The position numbers and the translations under genes are program-made. The notes beneath the pieces were generated by a model. It did no database searches. It worked only from the letters and a program-made list of their open reading frames with translations, and had not been told where the DNA came from. A DNA stretch of 64,000 bases, from NCBI RefSeq assembly GCF_014656355.1, contig NZ_BNCG01000002.1:20463-84462 (forward strand). The letters run 5' to 3'. Positions 12,096 to 20,666 of this stretch are shown one piece after another; within the stretch, counting starts at the first letter, position 1; every line of letters begins with the position of its first letter. Source of the DNA: Camelimonas fluminis (GTDB lineage Bacteria; Pseudomonadota; Alphaproteobacteria; Rhizobiales; Beijerinckiaceae).

Positions 12096-12929
12096 ATGAA
12101 CGCTTTTTCAGGAATTCACCGTTCCGCCGCCCGTCCCCTGACGGGCGTTTCCGGCTGGCGCCGTTTCGCGCTTGCCAGCGCGGCGGCCGTCATGGGCATG
12201 ACATCGGTCGGCGGCATGGCCCAAGCCCAGGCTCCGGATTTCACGCCTGAGCAGAAGAAGGCCATCGAGTCGATCGTTCACAGCTACATCGTGGCGCATC
12301 CGGAAGTGCTCCAGGAAGCCATGGCCGAACTCGAGAAGCGCCAGCAGACGGCCCAGGAGGCCAAGCAGCAGCAGGCGCTCTCGACGGAAAAAGAAACGCT
12401 GCTGAAGAGCAAGAACGCTGTGGTCGTCGGCAATCCGGACGGCGACGTCACGCTGGTCGAGTTTTTTGACTACAACTGCGGCTTCTGCAAGCGCGCCGTA
12501 GGCGACGTGTCGCGCCTGATCAAGGGCGACGGCAAGCTGCGCGTGGTGATGCGCGACTTCCCGGTGCTGGGTCAGGAATCGCTGGAGGCGTCGCGGATCG
12601 CCCTGGCGGCCAAGCAGCAGCTCTCCGGCCAGGGCGCGCTGGACTATCACAAGCGCCTGATGGCCGTGAAGGGCCGCGTCGGCAAGGAGCAGGCTGAAGC
12701 CGTCGCCCGCGAGATGGGGCTCGACATGACCCGCCTCGCCAAGGACGCCAATTCTCCGGCCGTCGTCGACGCGCTCAAGGAAAGCCGCGAGCTTGGCGAC
12801 AAGCTGGGCCTCACTGGCACGCCGTCGTTCGTCATCGGCGACACCATCATTCCTGGCGCCGTTGGCCATGACGCCATGGCGGAGGCCATCAAGTCCGTGC
12901 GTCAGTGCGGCAAGGCCAGCTGCGGCTAA
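12096..12929 (+). CDS. Periplasmic DsbA/ScsC-family thiol:disulfide oxidoreductase
   Basis: The 277-residue protein has a signal-like segment (about 20-45, ending AQAQA), then a charged helical region (about 50-105) resembling the N-terminal oligomerisation arm of ScsC-type proteins. A thioredoxin-fold domain follows with the active site CGFC at Cys128 and Cys131 and the cis-proline loop GTPSF. It should oxidise or isomerise disulfides of exported proteins; the arm favours an oligomeric isomerase, which is inference. ATG 12096 was chosen because it starts a normal signal peptide; an upstream in-frame start at 12036 would add 20 residues. No DsbB/DsbD partner is adjacent. Confidence 0.88.
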   Translation: MNAFSGIHRSAARPLTGVSGWRRFALASAAAVMGMTSVGGMAQAQAPDFTPEQKKAIESIVHSYIVAHPEVLQEAMAELEKRQQTAQEAKQQQALSTEKETLLKSKNAVVVGNPDGDVTLVEFFDYNCGFCKRAVGDVSRLIKGDGKLRVVMRDFPVLGQESLEASRIALAAKQQLSGQGALDYHKRLMAVKGRVGKEQAEAVAREMGLDMTRLAKDANSPAVVDALKESRELGDKLGLTGTPSFVIGDTIIPGAVGHDAMAEAIKSVRQCGKASCG

Positions 12930-12984
12930 GACCCGTTTGGGAATGCGGGGGCCTCCACGGCCGACGCCTTCCGGAGCAAGACAG

Positions 12985-13018
12985 ATGGACGGGCGGCTGG
13001 CGACAGCCGCCCGTCCAT
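12985..13018 (+). terminator. Perfect 15-bp hairpin with GCGA tetraloop downstream of the dsbA-like gene
   Basis: ATGGACGGGCGGCTG (12985-12999) pairs without mismatch to 13004-13018 across the loop GCGA, a GNRA tetraloop. There is no T-tract after it, so it may be a 3'-end stabiliser or a Rho-assisted terminator rather than a simple intrinsic terminator. Confidence 0.5.
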
Positions 13019-13571
13019 TGCGTCTGGAGCCTGGCGGCTCCCTGGATCGCCCGGATCGCGTGGTTTCCTGGCGCGCCGCTCTTTTGGGCGGATACGGTTC
13101 CTGGACGCACGCGGGGGCAGCCGCCGGCGCGACCTGGCGTTTCGCTGCGCCGTCCGGGGCGCCCGTTCCGCAGTAGCAGCTTCACGCCCTGGCGAGGGAT
13201 CGTTCGCCATATCTGGCGCCGCGCCTTATCTTCGCCCTGAATCCAGCCTCTGGTTTCCGCGCGTGGTTCTGGATGTTGCAAGGTTTGCCGGACGCGGACA
13301 GGTTCGTCGCCAGAAGAGCCATTCGGCGGAGAAGATCTGTCCGGCCGGAGAAGGCCTGTTGAAGACGGGCTGTTGAAGAAGGCTTGGCGGCGCCGCGCGC
13401 GCACGGTAATACGTCGTGATTCATCAGGCGGCGTTTGATGGATGACGCGGTCATCCCAGAAGGCTGGCCGCCTGTGCAGATAACTGGAATGCGGCGCGCC
13501 CTTCGGTGCGGGTCACGCTTCAGAAAGCGCGGAGCGAACTTTGACCCGACAGGGTCGAAGCCTCGCCCCGG

Positions 13572-13628
13572 ATATGTGTGTGACGCATTTTGTTCCCATG
13601 GGGTGGCGATCACTTCATGGGGCGAGGC
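13572..13628 (-). repeat. RIME-like intergenic repeat, reverse copy before aroQ
   Basis: On the minus strand the segment reads GAAGTGATCGCC, then GGGAACAAAATGCGTCA, matching the core and right-end blocks of the other copies. It ends within about 20 nt of the aroQ start codon and may contribute to its leader. Confidence 0.35.
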
Positions 13629-13643
13629 CCCAGGCGCAACAGC

Positions 13644-14111
13644 ATGGTCGCAATCCACGTCATCAACGGGCCGAACCTCAATCTGCTGGGGCGCCGCGAG
13701 CCGGAAACCTACGGCCGAGACACCCTCGCCGATATCGAAGCGCGCATCGCCGGACGGGCGAAGACGCTCGGCGTCGACGTGAGCTTCATGCAGAGCAATC
13801 ACGAAGGCGCGCTGGTTGACGCCGTGCAGGCGGCGGGTCTCGCCGGCGCCGGCGTCATCATCAATCCAGGCGCCTACACCCATACCTCGATCGCCCTGCG
13901 CGACGCCATCGCCGGCGCCAGCGCCCTGGTCGTCGAGGTGCATCTTTCCAATATTCACGCGCGTGAGCCGTTCAGGCACAGTTCCCATGTTTCGCCGGTC
14001 GCCGTCGGGGTGATCTGCGGCCTTGGCCCGCTTGGCTACGAACTGGCCCTGGAAGCGCTCGCACCGCTTGTCAGGTCACGCACCGGATCAGGAGCCCAGG
14101 CATCCACATGA
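13644..14111 (+). CDS. aroQ: 3-dehydroquinate dehydratase, type II
   Basis: The 155-residue enzyme converts 3-dehydroquinate to 3-dehydroshikimate, the third step of the shikimate pathway. Type II features are clear: [17 protein letters not shown] with the catalytic tyrosine, [16 protein letters not shown], and [17 protein letters not shown] with the catalytic histidine. ATG 13644 gives the usual family N-terminus; the open frame extends 18 codons further without similarity. Its TGA overlaps the accB ATG (ATGA at 14108-14111), so the genes are translationally coupled. The aroQ-accB-accC order is common in Proteobacteria. Confidence 0.95.
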   Translation: MVAIHVINGPNLNLLGRREPETYGRDTLADIEARIAGRAKTLGVDVSFMQSNHEGALVDAVQAAGLAGAGVIINPGAYTHTSIALRDAIAGASALVVEVHLSNIHAREPFRHSSHVSPVAVGVICGLGPLGYELALEALAPLVRSRTGSGAQAST

Positions 14112-14596
14112 GCGAGAAACCCCACGCAACCGCAGCCGACATCGAACTCGTTCGCGAACTCGCCCGTCTGGTCTCCGAGAGCACCCTGACGGAGATCGAG
14201 GTGGAGAAGGACGACCTGCGCATCCGCGTCGCCCGCCAGGCGCCGCCGGCCGCGGCCGTTCCCACCTATGTGCAGGCCACTGTGCCCGCGCCGGCCGCTG
14301 CTGCGCCCGTGGCCGCCGCTCCTGTCGCCGCGCCGGCGCCCGCCGCGCCGCGCGGCGATCATCCTGGCGCCGTTACGTCGCCTATGGTCGGCACCGCCTA
14401 TCGTCGTCCATCCCCGGAAGCGAAGCCGTTCGTCGATGTCGGTTCGAAGGTCAACGCCGGCGACAAGCTGCTGCTGGTCGAGGCGATGAAGACCTTCAAC
14501 GACATCGTCGCGCCCCGCGCCGGCACGGTCACAGCCATCATGTTCGACGATGGTCAGCCCGTGGAATACGGCGAGCCGCTGCTGATCATCGAGTAA
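14108..14596 (+). CDS. accB: Acetyl-CoA carboxylase biotin carboxyl carrier protein
   Basis: The 162-residue protein carries biotin between the carboxylase and transcarboxylase of acetyl-CoA carboxylase, the first committed step of fatty acid synthesis. A short N-terminal helical region (1-43) is followed by an Ala/Pro-rich flexible linker (about 44-82) and the biotinyl domain, with the modified lysine Lys128 in VEAMKTF. The start overlaps the aroQ stop by four bases. A stable hairpin sits in the 103-nt gap before accC. Confidence 0.95.
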   Translation: MSEKPHATAADIELVRELARLVSESTLTEIEVEKDDLRIRVARQAPPAAAVPTYVQATVPAPAAAAPVAAAPVAAPAPAAPRGDHPGAVTSPMVGTAYRRPSPEAKPFVDVGSKVNAGDKLLLVEAMKTFNDIVAPRAGTVTAIMFDDGQPVEYGEPLLIIE

Positions 14597-14629
14597 CGGT
14601 CGCTTCCCGACTTTCCGGAAGCTTCGCAT

Positions 14630-14665
14630 CCCGGACAGCGGCTGGCCCCGTTCCGCCGCTGTCCG
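14630..14665 (+). terminator. Intercistronic hairpin between accB and accC
   Basis: CCGGACAGCGG (14630-14640) pairs with CCGCTGTCCGG (14655-14665) around a 14-nt loop. There is no T-run, so it more likely protects or processes the accB message, or attenuates accC, than terminates fully. Confidence 0.4.
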
Positions 14666-14699
14666 GAAGTTATTTCGCTCCAGCGCCGATTGGAGAGCC

Positions 14700-16061
14700 A
14701 TGTTCGAGAAAATCCTGATCGCCAACCGTGGCGAGATCGCTCTTCGTATTCTCCGCGCCGCCAAGGAGCTTGGCATCGCGACTGTCGCCGTGCATTCGAC
14801 CGCCGACGCCGACGCCATGCACGTGCGCCTCGCCGACGAGAGCGTCTGCATCGGCCCGCCCGCCGCGCGCGACAGCTACCTGAACATCCCCGCTCTGGTC
14901 GCCGCCTGCGAAATCACCGGCGCCGACGCCGTACATCCCGGCTACGGCTTCCTGTCGGAGAACGCCGGCTTCGCGGACGTGCTGGCGGACCACAACATCG
15001 CGTTTATCGGCCCCAAGGCCGAGCACATCCGCATCATGGGCGACAAGATCGAGGCCAAGCGCACGGCGCGGCGTCTCGGCATCCCGTGCGTGCCAGGCTC
15101 GGAAGGCGGCGTGACCGATGAGGCCGAGGCGCTCCGGGTTGGCGATGAAATCGGCTATCCGGTGCTGGTCAAGGCCGCGTCTGGCGGCGGCGGTCGCGGC
15201 ATGAAGGTGGCGCGGACCCGCGCCGACCTCGCCGATGCGCTTGCGGTCGCCCGTCAGGAAGCCAAGGCCGCCTTTGGCGACGACGCCGTCTATCTGGAAA
15301 AATATCTGGAGAAGCCGCGGCATATCGAAGTGCAGGTGATGGGCGACGGGCGCGGCAAGGCGGTGCACCTGGGCGAGCGCGACTGCTCGCTGCAGCGCCG
15401 GCACCAGAAGGTGTGGGAAGAAGGCCCCTCGCCAGCTCTGGGCCAGGCCGACCGCGAGAAGATTGGCTCCATCGTCGCCAACGCCATGGCCGAGCTGCAA
15501 TATCGCGGCGCCGGCACCGTCGAGTTTCTCTGGGAGAACGGCGAGTTCTATTTCATCGAGATGAACACCCGCATCCAGGTGGAGCATCCGGTGACGGAAA
15601 TGATCACCGGCATCGATCTGGTGAACGAGCAGATTCGCGTCGCCGCCGGCGAGGAACTGTCGTTCAGCCAGTCCGACGTGCGCCTGCGCGGTCACGCCAT
15701 CGAATGCCGCATCAACGCCGAGCACCCGGTGACGTTCCGCCCGTCGCCGGGCGTCATTTCCTATTACCATCCGCCGGGTGGCCTGGGCGTGCGCGTTGAT
15801 TCCGCCATTTACCAGGGCTATCGCATCCCGCCGAACTACGATTCACTGCTCGGCAAGCTGATCGTCCACGGCCGCACCCGCGACGAGTGCCTGATGCGCC
15901 TGCGCCGCGCCCTTGACGAGATCGTCGTCGCCGGCGTCGACACCACCTTGCCGCTGTTCCGCACCCTGGTGCGCAACCACGATATCCAGGCTGGCGCCTA
16001 TGACATTCACTGGCTGGAGCACTTCCTCGCCGATGGCGGCATGGACGACGCGCAGTTCTGA
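14700..16061 (+). CDS. accC: Acetyl-CoA carboxylase, biotin carboxylase subunit
   Basis: The 453-residue ATP-grasp enzyme carboxylates biotin on AccB with bicarbonate and ATP. The N-terminus MFEKILIANRGEIALR is characteristic. The glycine-rich ATP loop is SGGGGRGMKV, and the catalytic region has ERDCSLQRRHQK, FIEMNTRIQVEHPVTE and the C-terminal PNYDSLLGKL. Length matches the standalone bacterial subunit. GGAG lies a few bases before the ATG. The aat gene follows with 3-6 nt spacing, so it is probably cotranscribed. Confidence 0.97.
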   Translation: MFEKILIANRGEIALRILRAAKELGIATVAVHSTADADAMHVRLADESVCIGPPAARDSYLNIPALVAACEITGADAVHPGYGFLSENAGFADVLADHNIAFIGPKAEHIRIMGDKIEAKRTARRLGIPCVPGSEGGVTDEAEALRVGDEIGYPVLVKAASGGGGRGMKVARTRADLADALAVARQEAKAAFGDDAVYLEKYLEKPRHIEVQVMGDGRGKAVHLGERDCSLQRRHQKVWEEGPSPALGQADREKIGSIVANAMAELQYRGAGTVEFLWENGEFYFIEMNTRIQVEHPVTEMITGIDLVNEQIRVAAGEELSFSQSDVRLRGHAIECRINAEHPVTFRPSPGVISYYHPPGGLGVRVDSAIYQGYRIPPNYDSLLGKLIVHGRTRDECLMRLRRALDEIVVAGVDTTLPLFRTLVRNHDIQAGAYDIHWLEHFLADGGMDDAQF

Positions 16062-16067
16062 GCCGTG

Positions 16068-16745
16068 ATGAGCGGGGAAACGGTCGCTTCGGTCCTGACC
16101 CCCGATCTGTTGCTGGCCGCCTATGCGGCCGGCATTTTTCCCATGTCGGACGGGGCGGACGCCGCCGACATCTATTGGGTCGAGCCTGACGAGCGCGGGA
16201 TTTTCCCGCTCGACGCGCTGCAATTGCCGCGTCGCCTCGCCCGGACCATTGCCGCTGACCTCTTCGAGGTGCGCGTCGACTCCGATTTCTTCGGAGTCAT
16301 CGACAATTGCGCTGCGGCGCGGCCCGATCGCGACTCCACCTGGATCAATGGTGAAATCCGCCGCCTCTATGGCGAACTGTTCGCCATGGGCGCCTGCCAT
16401 ACGGTGGAGTGCTGGCTTGACGGCGACATGGTGGGCGGCCTGTATGGCGTGCGCATCGGCGGCGCGTTCTTCGGCGAGAGCATGTTCCACACCGTCACCG
16501 ACGCCTCCAAGGTGGCGCTGGCGCATCTGTGGGCGCGGCTGATCGCCGGCGGGTTCACCCTGCTCGACACCCAGTTCATCACCAGCCATCTGGCCAGCCT
16601 GGGCGCGATTGAAATTCCGCGCGCCGAATACCGCCGCCGCCTGAACGGGGCGCTGGCGATCCGCGGCGACTGGCGGGCCCTGCCGCTTCAGGCAAAGGGC
16701 CGCGAGGTGGTGGAGATCATCCGCAGCCACGGCGCCGCCGCCTGA
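16068..16745 (+). CDS. aat: Leucyl/phenylalanyl-tRNA-protein transferase
   Basis: Aat adds Leu or Phe from charged tRNA to proteins with N-terminal Arg or Lys, creating N-degrons for ClpS/ClpAP. The 225-residue protein shows the family segments YAAGIFPMSD, the acceptor-site stretch around GIFPLDALQLPRRL, CHTVECW and GGLYGVRIGGAFFGESMF, and the C-terminal LDTQFITSHLASLGA. GTG at 16065 immediately precedes the ATG used here and is an alternative start. A convergent terminator separates it from the DUF192 gene. Confidence 0.93.
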   Translation: MSGETVASVLTPDLLLAAYAAGIFPMSDGADAADIYWVEPDERGIFPLDALQLPRRLARTIAADLFEVRVDSDFFGVIDNCAAARPDRDSTWINGEIRRLYGELFAMGACHTVECWLDGDMVGGLYGVRIGGAFFGESMFHTVTDASKVALAHLWARLIAGGFTLLDTQFITSHLASLGAIEIPRAEYRRRLNGALAIRGDWRALPLQAKGREVVEIIRSHGAAA

Positions 16746-16770
16746 AACGGATATGGCGCGACGCCGACAT

Positions 16771-16817
16771 GGCGCGCCCGAGCGGTTCAGGGCGCGCCCG
16801 CGGCGCTGTTTTTATTT
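16771..16817 (+). terminator. Candidate terminator after aat
   Basis: GGCGCGCCC (16771-16779) pairs with GGGCGCGCC (16790-16798), followed after about 10 nt by TTTTTATTT. The T-tract abuts the stop of the leftward DUF192 gene. The spacing between stem and T-run is longer than ideal. Confidence 0.5.
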
Positions 16818-17348
16818 GCCGGCTATTGATGGGTGTTTTACCCGGTCGCCGGACCGGATTCCCAGGTTGTCGGTCACGCCGGCGTTCAGTTCCAGCAAGT
16901 AACGCACCGGCTCGTCGGAGGCGATGATGCGGGTGGACATGGGTTCGGTCTGACGCGCCACGCGGGCGATGCTTCCGTCGGCGCGAATGAACACCATGTC
17001 CAGCGGGATCAGGGTGTTTTTCATCCACATGGCCACGGGCGCCTCGCGCTCGAAATCAAACAGCATGCCATGGTCCTCAGGCATGCTGCGGCGGTGCATC
17101 AGCCCGACCTCCCGTCCCTCAGGCGTATCGCGCACCTCGACCTTGAAGGCATGGGTGGCGACGGCCGTAACGATCTTCAGCGGCGTGGCGTCGACCGGCG
17201 TGACCAGAGCGGCGGCTGGCCCCTGACTGGAGCCGGCGGCCTGCGCCGGGGGGCCGGACAGCGCGGACAAGGCGATGGCGAGAGCGGCGAGGACGCACCG
17301 CGTGCGCTTTGCCGCAGGCTGGAGGCGCGGGGGAAACGGCTGGGACAT
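16812..17348 (-). CDS. DUF192 family secreted or periplasmic protein
   Basis: The 178-residue protein begins with a basic, hydrophobic signal segment (KRTRCVLAALAIALSALSG) followed by AQAAG, so export is likely. The DUF192 domain has its typical motifs: VEVRDTPEGREVGLMHRRSM, a GMLFDF block, MWMKNTLIPLDMVFI and the closing ELNAGVTDNLGIRSGD. The biochemical function of this family is unknown to me. The ATG at 17348 gives a normal signal peptide; an in-frame ATG at 17423 would add 25 residues. It lies downstream of the double cold-shock gene, a pairing common in Hyphomicrobiales. Confidence 0.85.
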   Translation of the reverse strand: MSQPFPPRLQPAAKRTRCVLAALAIALSALSGPPAQAAGSSQGPAAALVTPVDATPLKIVTAVATHAFKVEVRDTPEGREVGLMHRRSMPEDHGMLFDFEREAPVAMWMKNTLIPLDMVFIRADGSIARVARQTEPMSTRIIASDEPVRYLLELNAGVTDNLGIRSGDRVKHPSIAGK

Positions 17349-17559
17349 GGCGGGAAGCTGGCTTTCAGAAGGATGGCGGCCGGAAACATCCGGCCGGCTG
17401 ATGCGCAAGGCGCCTGCATGCAAGTTGCCTGCGTAACTGCGTCAAAACGAAGGGGACGTCAAAAAGAAGTGACAGCGACATTCAGCGTGACGGGCAGCCG
17501 GGGCGATCTGGTTCAGGACTGAAACGGACCGGTTCCCACGTCGCCGGAGCGCGCCGGTC

Positions 17560-18195
17560 TCAATGCCGCAAGGCCACGCCGGACGCCGCCTCTTCCAGCG
17601 GGTAGATTTCCGTCGCCATCAAACCACGCGGCCCCGGGCCGAAGCGCACGGCGACCGCCTGGCCCGGACGCAGGCCGAGCATGCCGCATCGGCGCGCCAC
17701 TTCCATATGCACGAAGATATCCGGCTCGCCCTCGCCGCAGGAGACGAAGCCGAAGCCGCGCAGGCGATTGAACCATTTCACCGTGGCGGTCTTCAGTCCG
17801 CTTTCCGGCGTAATGCTCACATGGGTTCTGGGCGCGGTTTCAGCGGGGTTGGGCGCGGAGCTTTCATCAATGCCGAGCAACCGCACCACATGCAGGCCGC
17901 GCGGCCCGCTGGCGGCGATGCAGGTCACCATGGCGCCTTCGCGGATGGCGCTACGCCCCTCGCGCCGCAGCGTCGCGGCGTGCAACATCACGTCCGGCCC
18001 GTCCGTGCGGGCGATAAAACCGAAGCCGCGGGCCATGTCGAACCATTTGATGCGGCCCGCTACCTCGACCAGGGGCGCCCCCGCGGGGTCGGCGTGCATG
18101 GCGTCCCCCAGCCCCGGCTGGCGTTGCGCGCTGGCCGGGGGAAGGTCTCCGCCGTGTTTCTTCGGGCCGGAGCTGTCTGTCATGCCTTTGCCCAT
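17560..18195 (-). CDS. Protein with two cold-shock domains
   Basis: This 211-residue protein contains two CSD folds joined by a Ser/Pro-rich linker. Each has the RNA-binding RNP1 stretch ([12 protein letters not shown] near 50 and [12 protein letters not shown] near 140). The second also has a good RNP2 (DIFVHME), while in the first this site reads DVMLHAA, so the N-terminal domain probably binds RNA differently or weakly. It should act as an RNA chaperone or translation modulator in the cytoplasm. Most CspA proteins have one domain of about 70 residues; duplicated forms are typical of alphaproteobacteria. ATG 18183 is an alternative start. Confidence 0.88.
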   Translation of the reverse strand: MGKGMTDSSGPKKHGGDLPPASAQRQPGLGDAMHADPAGAPLVEVAGRIKWFDMARGFGFIARTDGPDVMLHAATLRREGRSAIREGAMVTCIAASGPRGLHVVRLLGIDESSAPNPAETAPRTHVSITPESGLKTATVKWFNRLRGFGFVSCGEGEPDIFVHMEVARRCGMLGLRPGQAVAVRFGPGPRGLMATEIYPLEEAASGVALRH

Positions 18196-18274
18196 CGCAA
18201 CGGGTTACGGACGTCATCCAAGGTTAAACCGCTGACGCCCCGGAGGAAAGCGTTCCGTGGCCAGTTAAGTCGCG

Positions 18275-19051
18275 TCAGTTAAGCTGCGCCAGCGGCTCCA
18301 GCGCATCGCCGATATCGGCGTTGACCACCAGGCTCGCCGCCTCGTCCAGAGGCGTTGGATCGCGGTTGAGGATGATCAGACGCGCGCCGCTCTGCCGGGC
18401 GATCAGCGGCAGCGTCGCGGCCGGATGCACCACCAGCGATGAGCCGACGACGAGAAAAACGTCGCAATCCATGGCGACGGCCTGGGCGCGCAGCATCTCG
18501 CGCTCCGGCATCGCCTGCCCGAACGAGATGGTGGCCGATTTGACGATGCCGCCGCAACTCACGCACATCGGCGGTTCGCCTGAGGCTTCGAAGCGGGTTC
18601 GGATGTCGGCCAGCTCATGACGCAGGCCGCATTCCAGACAGCGTGCGTAGGTGCCGTTGCCGTGTAACTCGATGATGCGCGATGGCGCGACGCCGGAAGC
18701 CTGGTGCAGTCCGTCGATGTTCTGGGTGACGATGGCGCTCATCCGCCCGACGCCGACCAGATGCGCCATGGCGCGGTGGCCGCGGCCCGGCGCGGCGTGT
18801 CCATAAATATCGTCCATGGCGAACTTGCGCCGCCACGCCTCCTGACGCGCCGCGGGGCTTGAGACAAACTCGCCGTATTCGATCGGCGCGAATTTCAGCC
18901 ACGGACTGCCAGGCGAGCGAAAATCGGGCACGCCGCATTCGGTGGATATGCCGGCGCCTGTGAATCCGACAATCCGGCGGGCGCCGCGCAGCATGTCGCG
19001 CATTTCAGCCACGCTGTCCGCGACGTCATGGATTAACTCATGGGCTTTCAT
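18275..19051 (-). CDS. NAD-dependent protein deacylase, sirtuin (Sir2/CobB) family
   Basis: A 258-residue sirtuin that removes acyl groups from lysines using NAD+. Motifs visible are FTGAGISTECGVPDFRS (NAD binding), TQNIDGLHQ with the catalytic histidine in ELHGN, the zinc cysteine pairs CLEC and CVSC, and the distal VGSSLVVHPAA and LNRDPTPLD. ATG 19051 is preferred; the ATG 15 nt upstream has no ribosome binding site. Whether it prefers acetyl or succinyl groups is not decided here. Confidence 0.93.
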   Translation of the reverse strand: MKAHELIHDVADSVAEMRDMLRGARRIVGFTGAGISTECGVPDFRSPGSPWLKFAPIEYGEFVSSPAARQEAWRRKFAMDDIYGHAAPGRGHRAMAHLVGVGRMSAIVTQNIDGLHQASGVAPSRIIELHGNGTYARCLECGLRHELADIRTRFEASGEPPMCVSCGGIVKSATISFGQAMPEREMLRAQAVAMDCDVFLVVGSSLVVHPAATLPLIARQSGARLIILNRDPTPLDEAASLVVNADIGDALEPLAQLN

Positions 19052-19228
19052 AATGAATTTTCCCATTGCGCCGCTGCGGCGGCCGGATGAATCTCTGCGT
19101 CATGAGCTTCTAAAAGGCCGGAATGGCCAAATTGCAGCGCATTCGTCCACAGCATTGGACGCACCCATGCGCAATGCCCACTTGCGAACGCCGGAAATGG
19201 CCTCTATAGGTCCGCTCACCGACGGAAC

Positions 19229-19303
19229 GCGCCCATCGTCTATCGGTTAGGACGCCAGCCTTTCACGCTGGAGAGAGGGGTTCGACTCCCCTTGGGCGCG
19301 CCA
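19229..19303 (+). tRNA. tRNA-Glu (anticodon TTC), CCA encoded
   Basis: The acceptor stem GCGCCCA (19229-19235) pairs with TGGGCGC (19293-19299), with discriminator G and genomic CCA at 19301-19303. The anticodon stem CCAGC/GCTGG encloses the loop CTTTCAC with TTC at 19262-19264. The T-arm has GGTTCGACTCC. All parts of a 75-nt elongator tRNA are present. No attL/attR-like duplication of its 3' end was noticed nearby. Confidence 0.97.
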
Positions 19304-19682
19304 TCGGATCCACATTCCCCTACAGAATTGACTGATGCAATCTTGGCTCGCGGCGTTTTCAGCCGGCGGGCTATTTGCATGTGAGCCGCATATGCATGTG
19401 CGCCCTGCCCGCCAGCCGGTTGCAGGTCTGTTCACAATGCCCGAAAACAACGTCACATATATGGCGGCTATCGGGGCCAGGAAGCGGCGCGTCAGAACGC
19501 TTTCCCGCGTAGTGGACGCCGCTACGCGGGAAAAGAACGCGTCGGTTCCAAAAAGATGGAGCGCTTTCCGGTCAGACGGAATCCGTCCGGTCGATCAGAA
19601 TTTGCTCAAAGCAGGAAAACCTGGGCCGTTGCAGATCCGTGGATCGAAAACGGCTTCAGGCCGGAAAAATAACGGGGTTGGG
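19304..19682. other. 379-nt gap between tRNA-Glu and thioesterase gene
   Basis: An open frame runs through the gap into the thioesterase gene but lacks family similarity. The right half is occupied by tandem RIME-like repeats. No separate gene is seen. Confidence 0.5.
19499..19620 (+). repeat. Tandem pair of RIME-like repeats with a 12-bp hairpin
   Basis: The first unit has TTTCCCGCGTAG (19501-19512) pairing perfectly with CTACGCGGGAAA (19522-19533) around AGTGGACGCC-type core bases, then AAAAGATGGAGCG. A second, weaker unit follows directly (GAGCGCTTTCCGG...GACGGAATCCG...TTGCTC). This is among the better-preserved hairpin forms of the family in the window. Confidence 0.5.
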
Positions 19683-20468
19683 ATGGAAGCGGTTTTCAGG
19701 GTTGAGGGCAACCGGGTGCTGGCGCGGCCGTATGCGGCGGGTCCATGGGACAACACCATGCAGCACGGCAGCGCGCCCACGACCTTCGCTGTCTGGGCGG
19801 CGGGCCAGGTGGAGACGCCAGAGCCCATGCATGTGGCGCGCGTCACCATGGACCTGATGCGGCCGGTTCCACTCGGCGAACTGGAGTACGAAACCACCAT
19901 TTTGCGCTCTGGCCGCAAGATCCAGCTGGTCGGGGTTTCGTTGCGCGCTGGCGGCCATGAGGTGGCCCGGGCCAGCGTGCTGAAAATTCGCGCCGCCGCG
20001 ATCACCCTGCCCGACTATATCGACAACAGCTCCCTGACGCTCGATGCGCCCATGCCGGAAACATGTCGCGATCCCCGGGAAGGCTTTGGCGACAACAATC
20101 CGTTCGTGCAGTGCATGACGCTGAAGCTGGCGCGTGGCGGCGGTTTTGAGACGCTGGGGCCGGCCGCCGTCTGGTTCCGCGCCGACCGGCCGATGATCGA
20201 GGGTCACGAGACCACGCCGGTGATGCTGGCCGCCATCGGCGGCGATTTCTGCAACGGCGTCGCCTCGTCGCTCGATTTCAGCAAATGGACGTTCATCAAC
20301 AGTGATCTGACGTTGAATTTCTCCCGGCCGCCGGTTGGCGACTGGGTGCTGGTTGACGGTCATTCCGTGTTCGGGCCGGAAGGCGCCGGCCTGTCAATTG
20401 GCCGTCTTGCCGACCGTCACGGCTATTTTGGCCGTTCCATCCAGAGCCTGGTGATCGAGCCGCGCTGA
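19683..20468 (+). CDS. Acyl-CoA thioesterase-like protein (double hotdog)
   Basis: The 261-residue protein resembles the thioesterase-like superfamily related to TesB: an N-terminal hotdog with HGSAPTTFAVWAAGQ and RVTMDLMRPVPLGELEYETTILRSGRKIQLV, and a C-terminal one with SSLDFSKWTFINSDLTLNFSRPPVGDW and GRSIQSLVIEP. It should hydrolyse acyl-CoA esters; substrate chain is unknown. The open frame begins at 19335, but family similarity starts at ATG 19683, which has a G-rich ribosome binding site (GGGGTTGGG). Confidence 0.82.
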   Translation: MEAVFRVEGNRVLARPYAAGPWDNTMQHGSAPTTFAVWAAGQVETPEPMHVARVTMDLMRPVPLGELEYETTILRSGRKIQLVGVSLRAGGHEVARASVLKIRAAAITLPDYIDNSSLTLDAPMPETCRDPREGFGDNNPFVQCMTLKLARGGGFETLGPAAVWFRADRPMIEGHETTPVMLAAIGGDFCNGVASSLDFSKWTFINSDLTLNFSRPPVGDWVLVDGHSVFGPEGAGLSIGRLADRHGYFGRSIQSLVIEPR

Positions 20469-20666
20469 ACCGCTGGCCAGATCCCTGACGCAGGATCTGT
20501 TCATTCCGCGTTCGCCGAAAAGCGCCCGGCCCCGCGTTGACGGCATGGCCGGGCGACGTTTGTCTGGCTTGTCCGCGCCCTGGCCGCCCGCCAAACATGT
20601 TGCCGCCAATGAGAATGATCCGGGAGGGGACGGCGCGATGATCCAGGCAGGCGACAGGGCTGCGTC

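Larger units (their letters stand above)
12930..13643. other. 714-nt gap between dsbA-like gene and aroQ
   Basis: The gap contains a perfect 15-bp hairpin (12985-13018) and a probable reverse-oriented RIME-like repeat ending near the aroQ start. ORFs here on both strands show no recognisable family, and the longest is an antisense shadow extending over aroQ. I see no gene. Confidence 0.5.

Noticed and set aside
13182-13988. 268-codon minus-strand frame in the gap before aroQ
   Set aside because: Half of it is antisense to aroQ and the rest shows no family or ribosome binding site.
19229-19303. tRNA-Glu as an integration site for a mobile element
   Set aside because: No integrase, no duplicated 3' tRNA end and no foreign gene content on either side.
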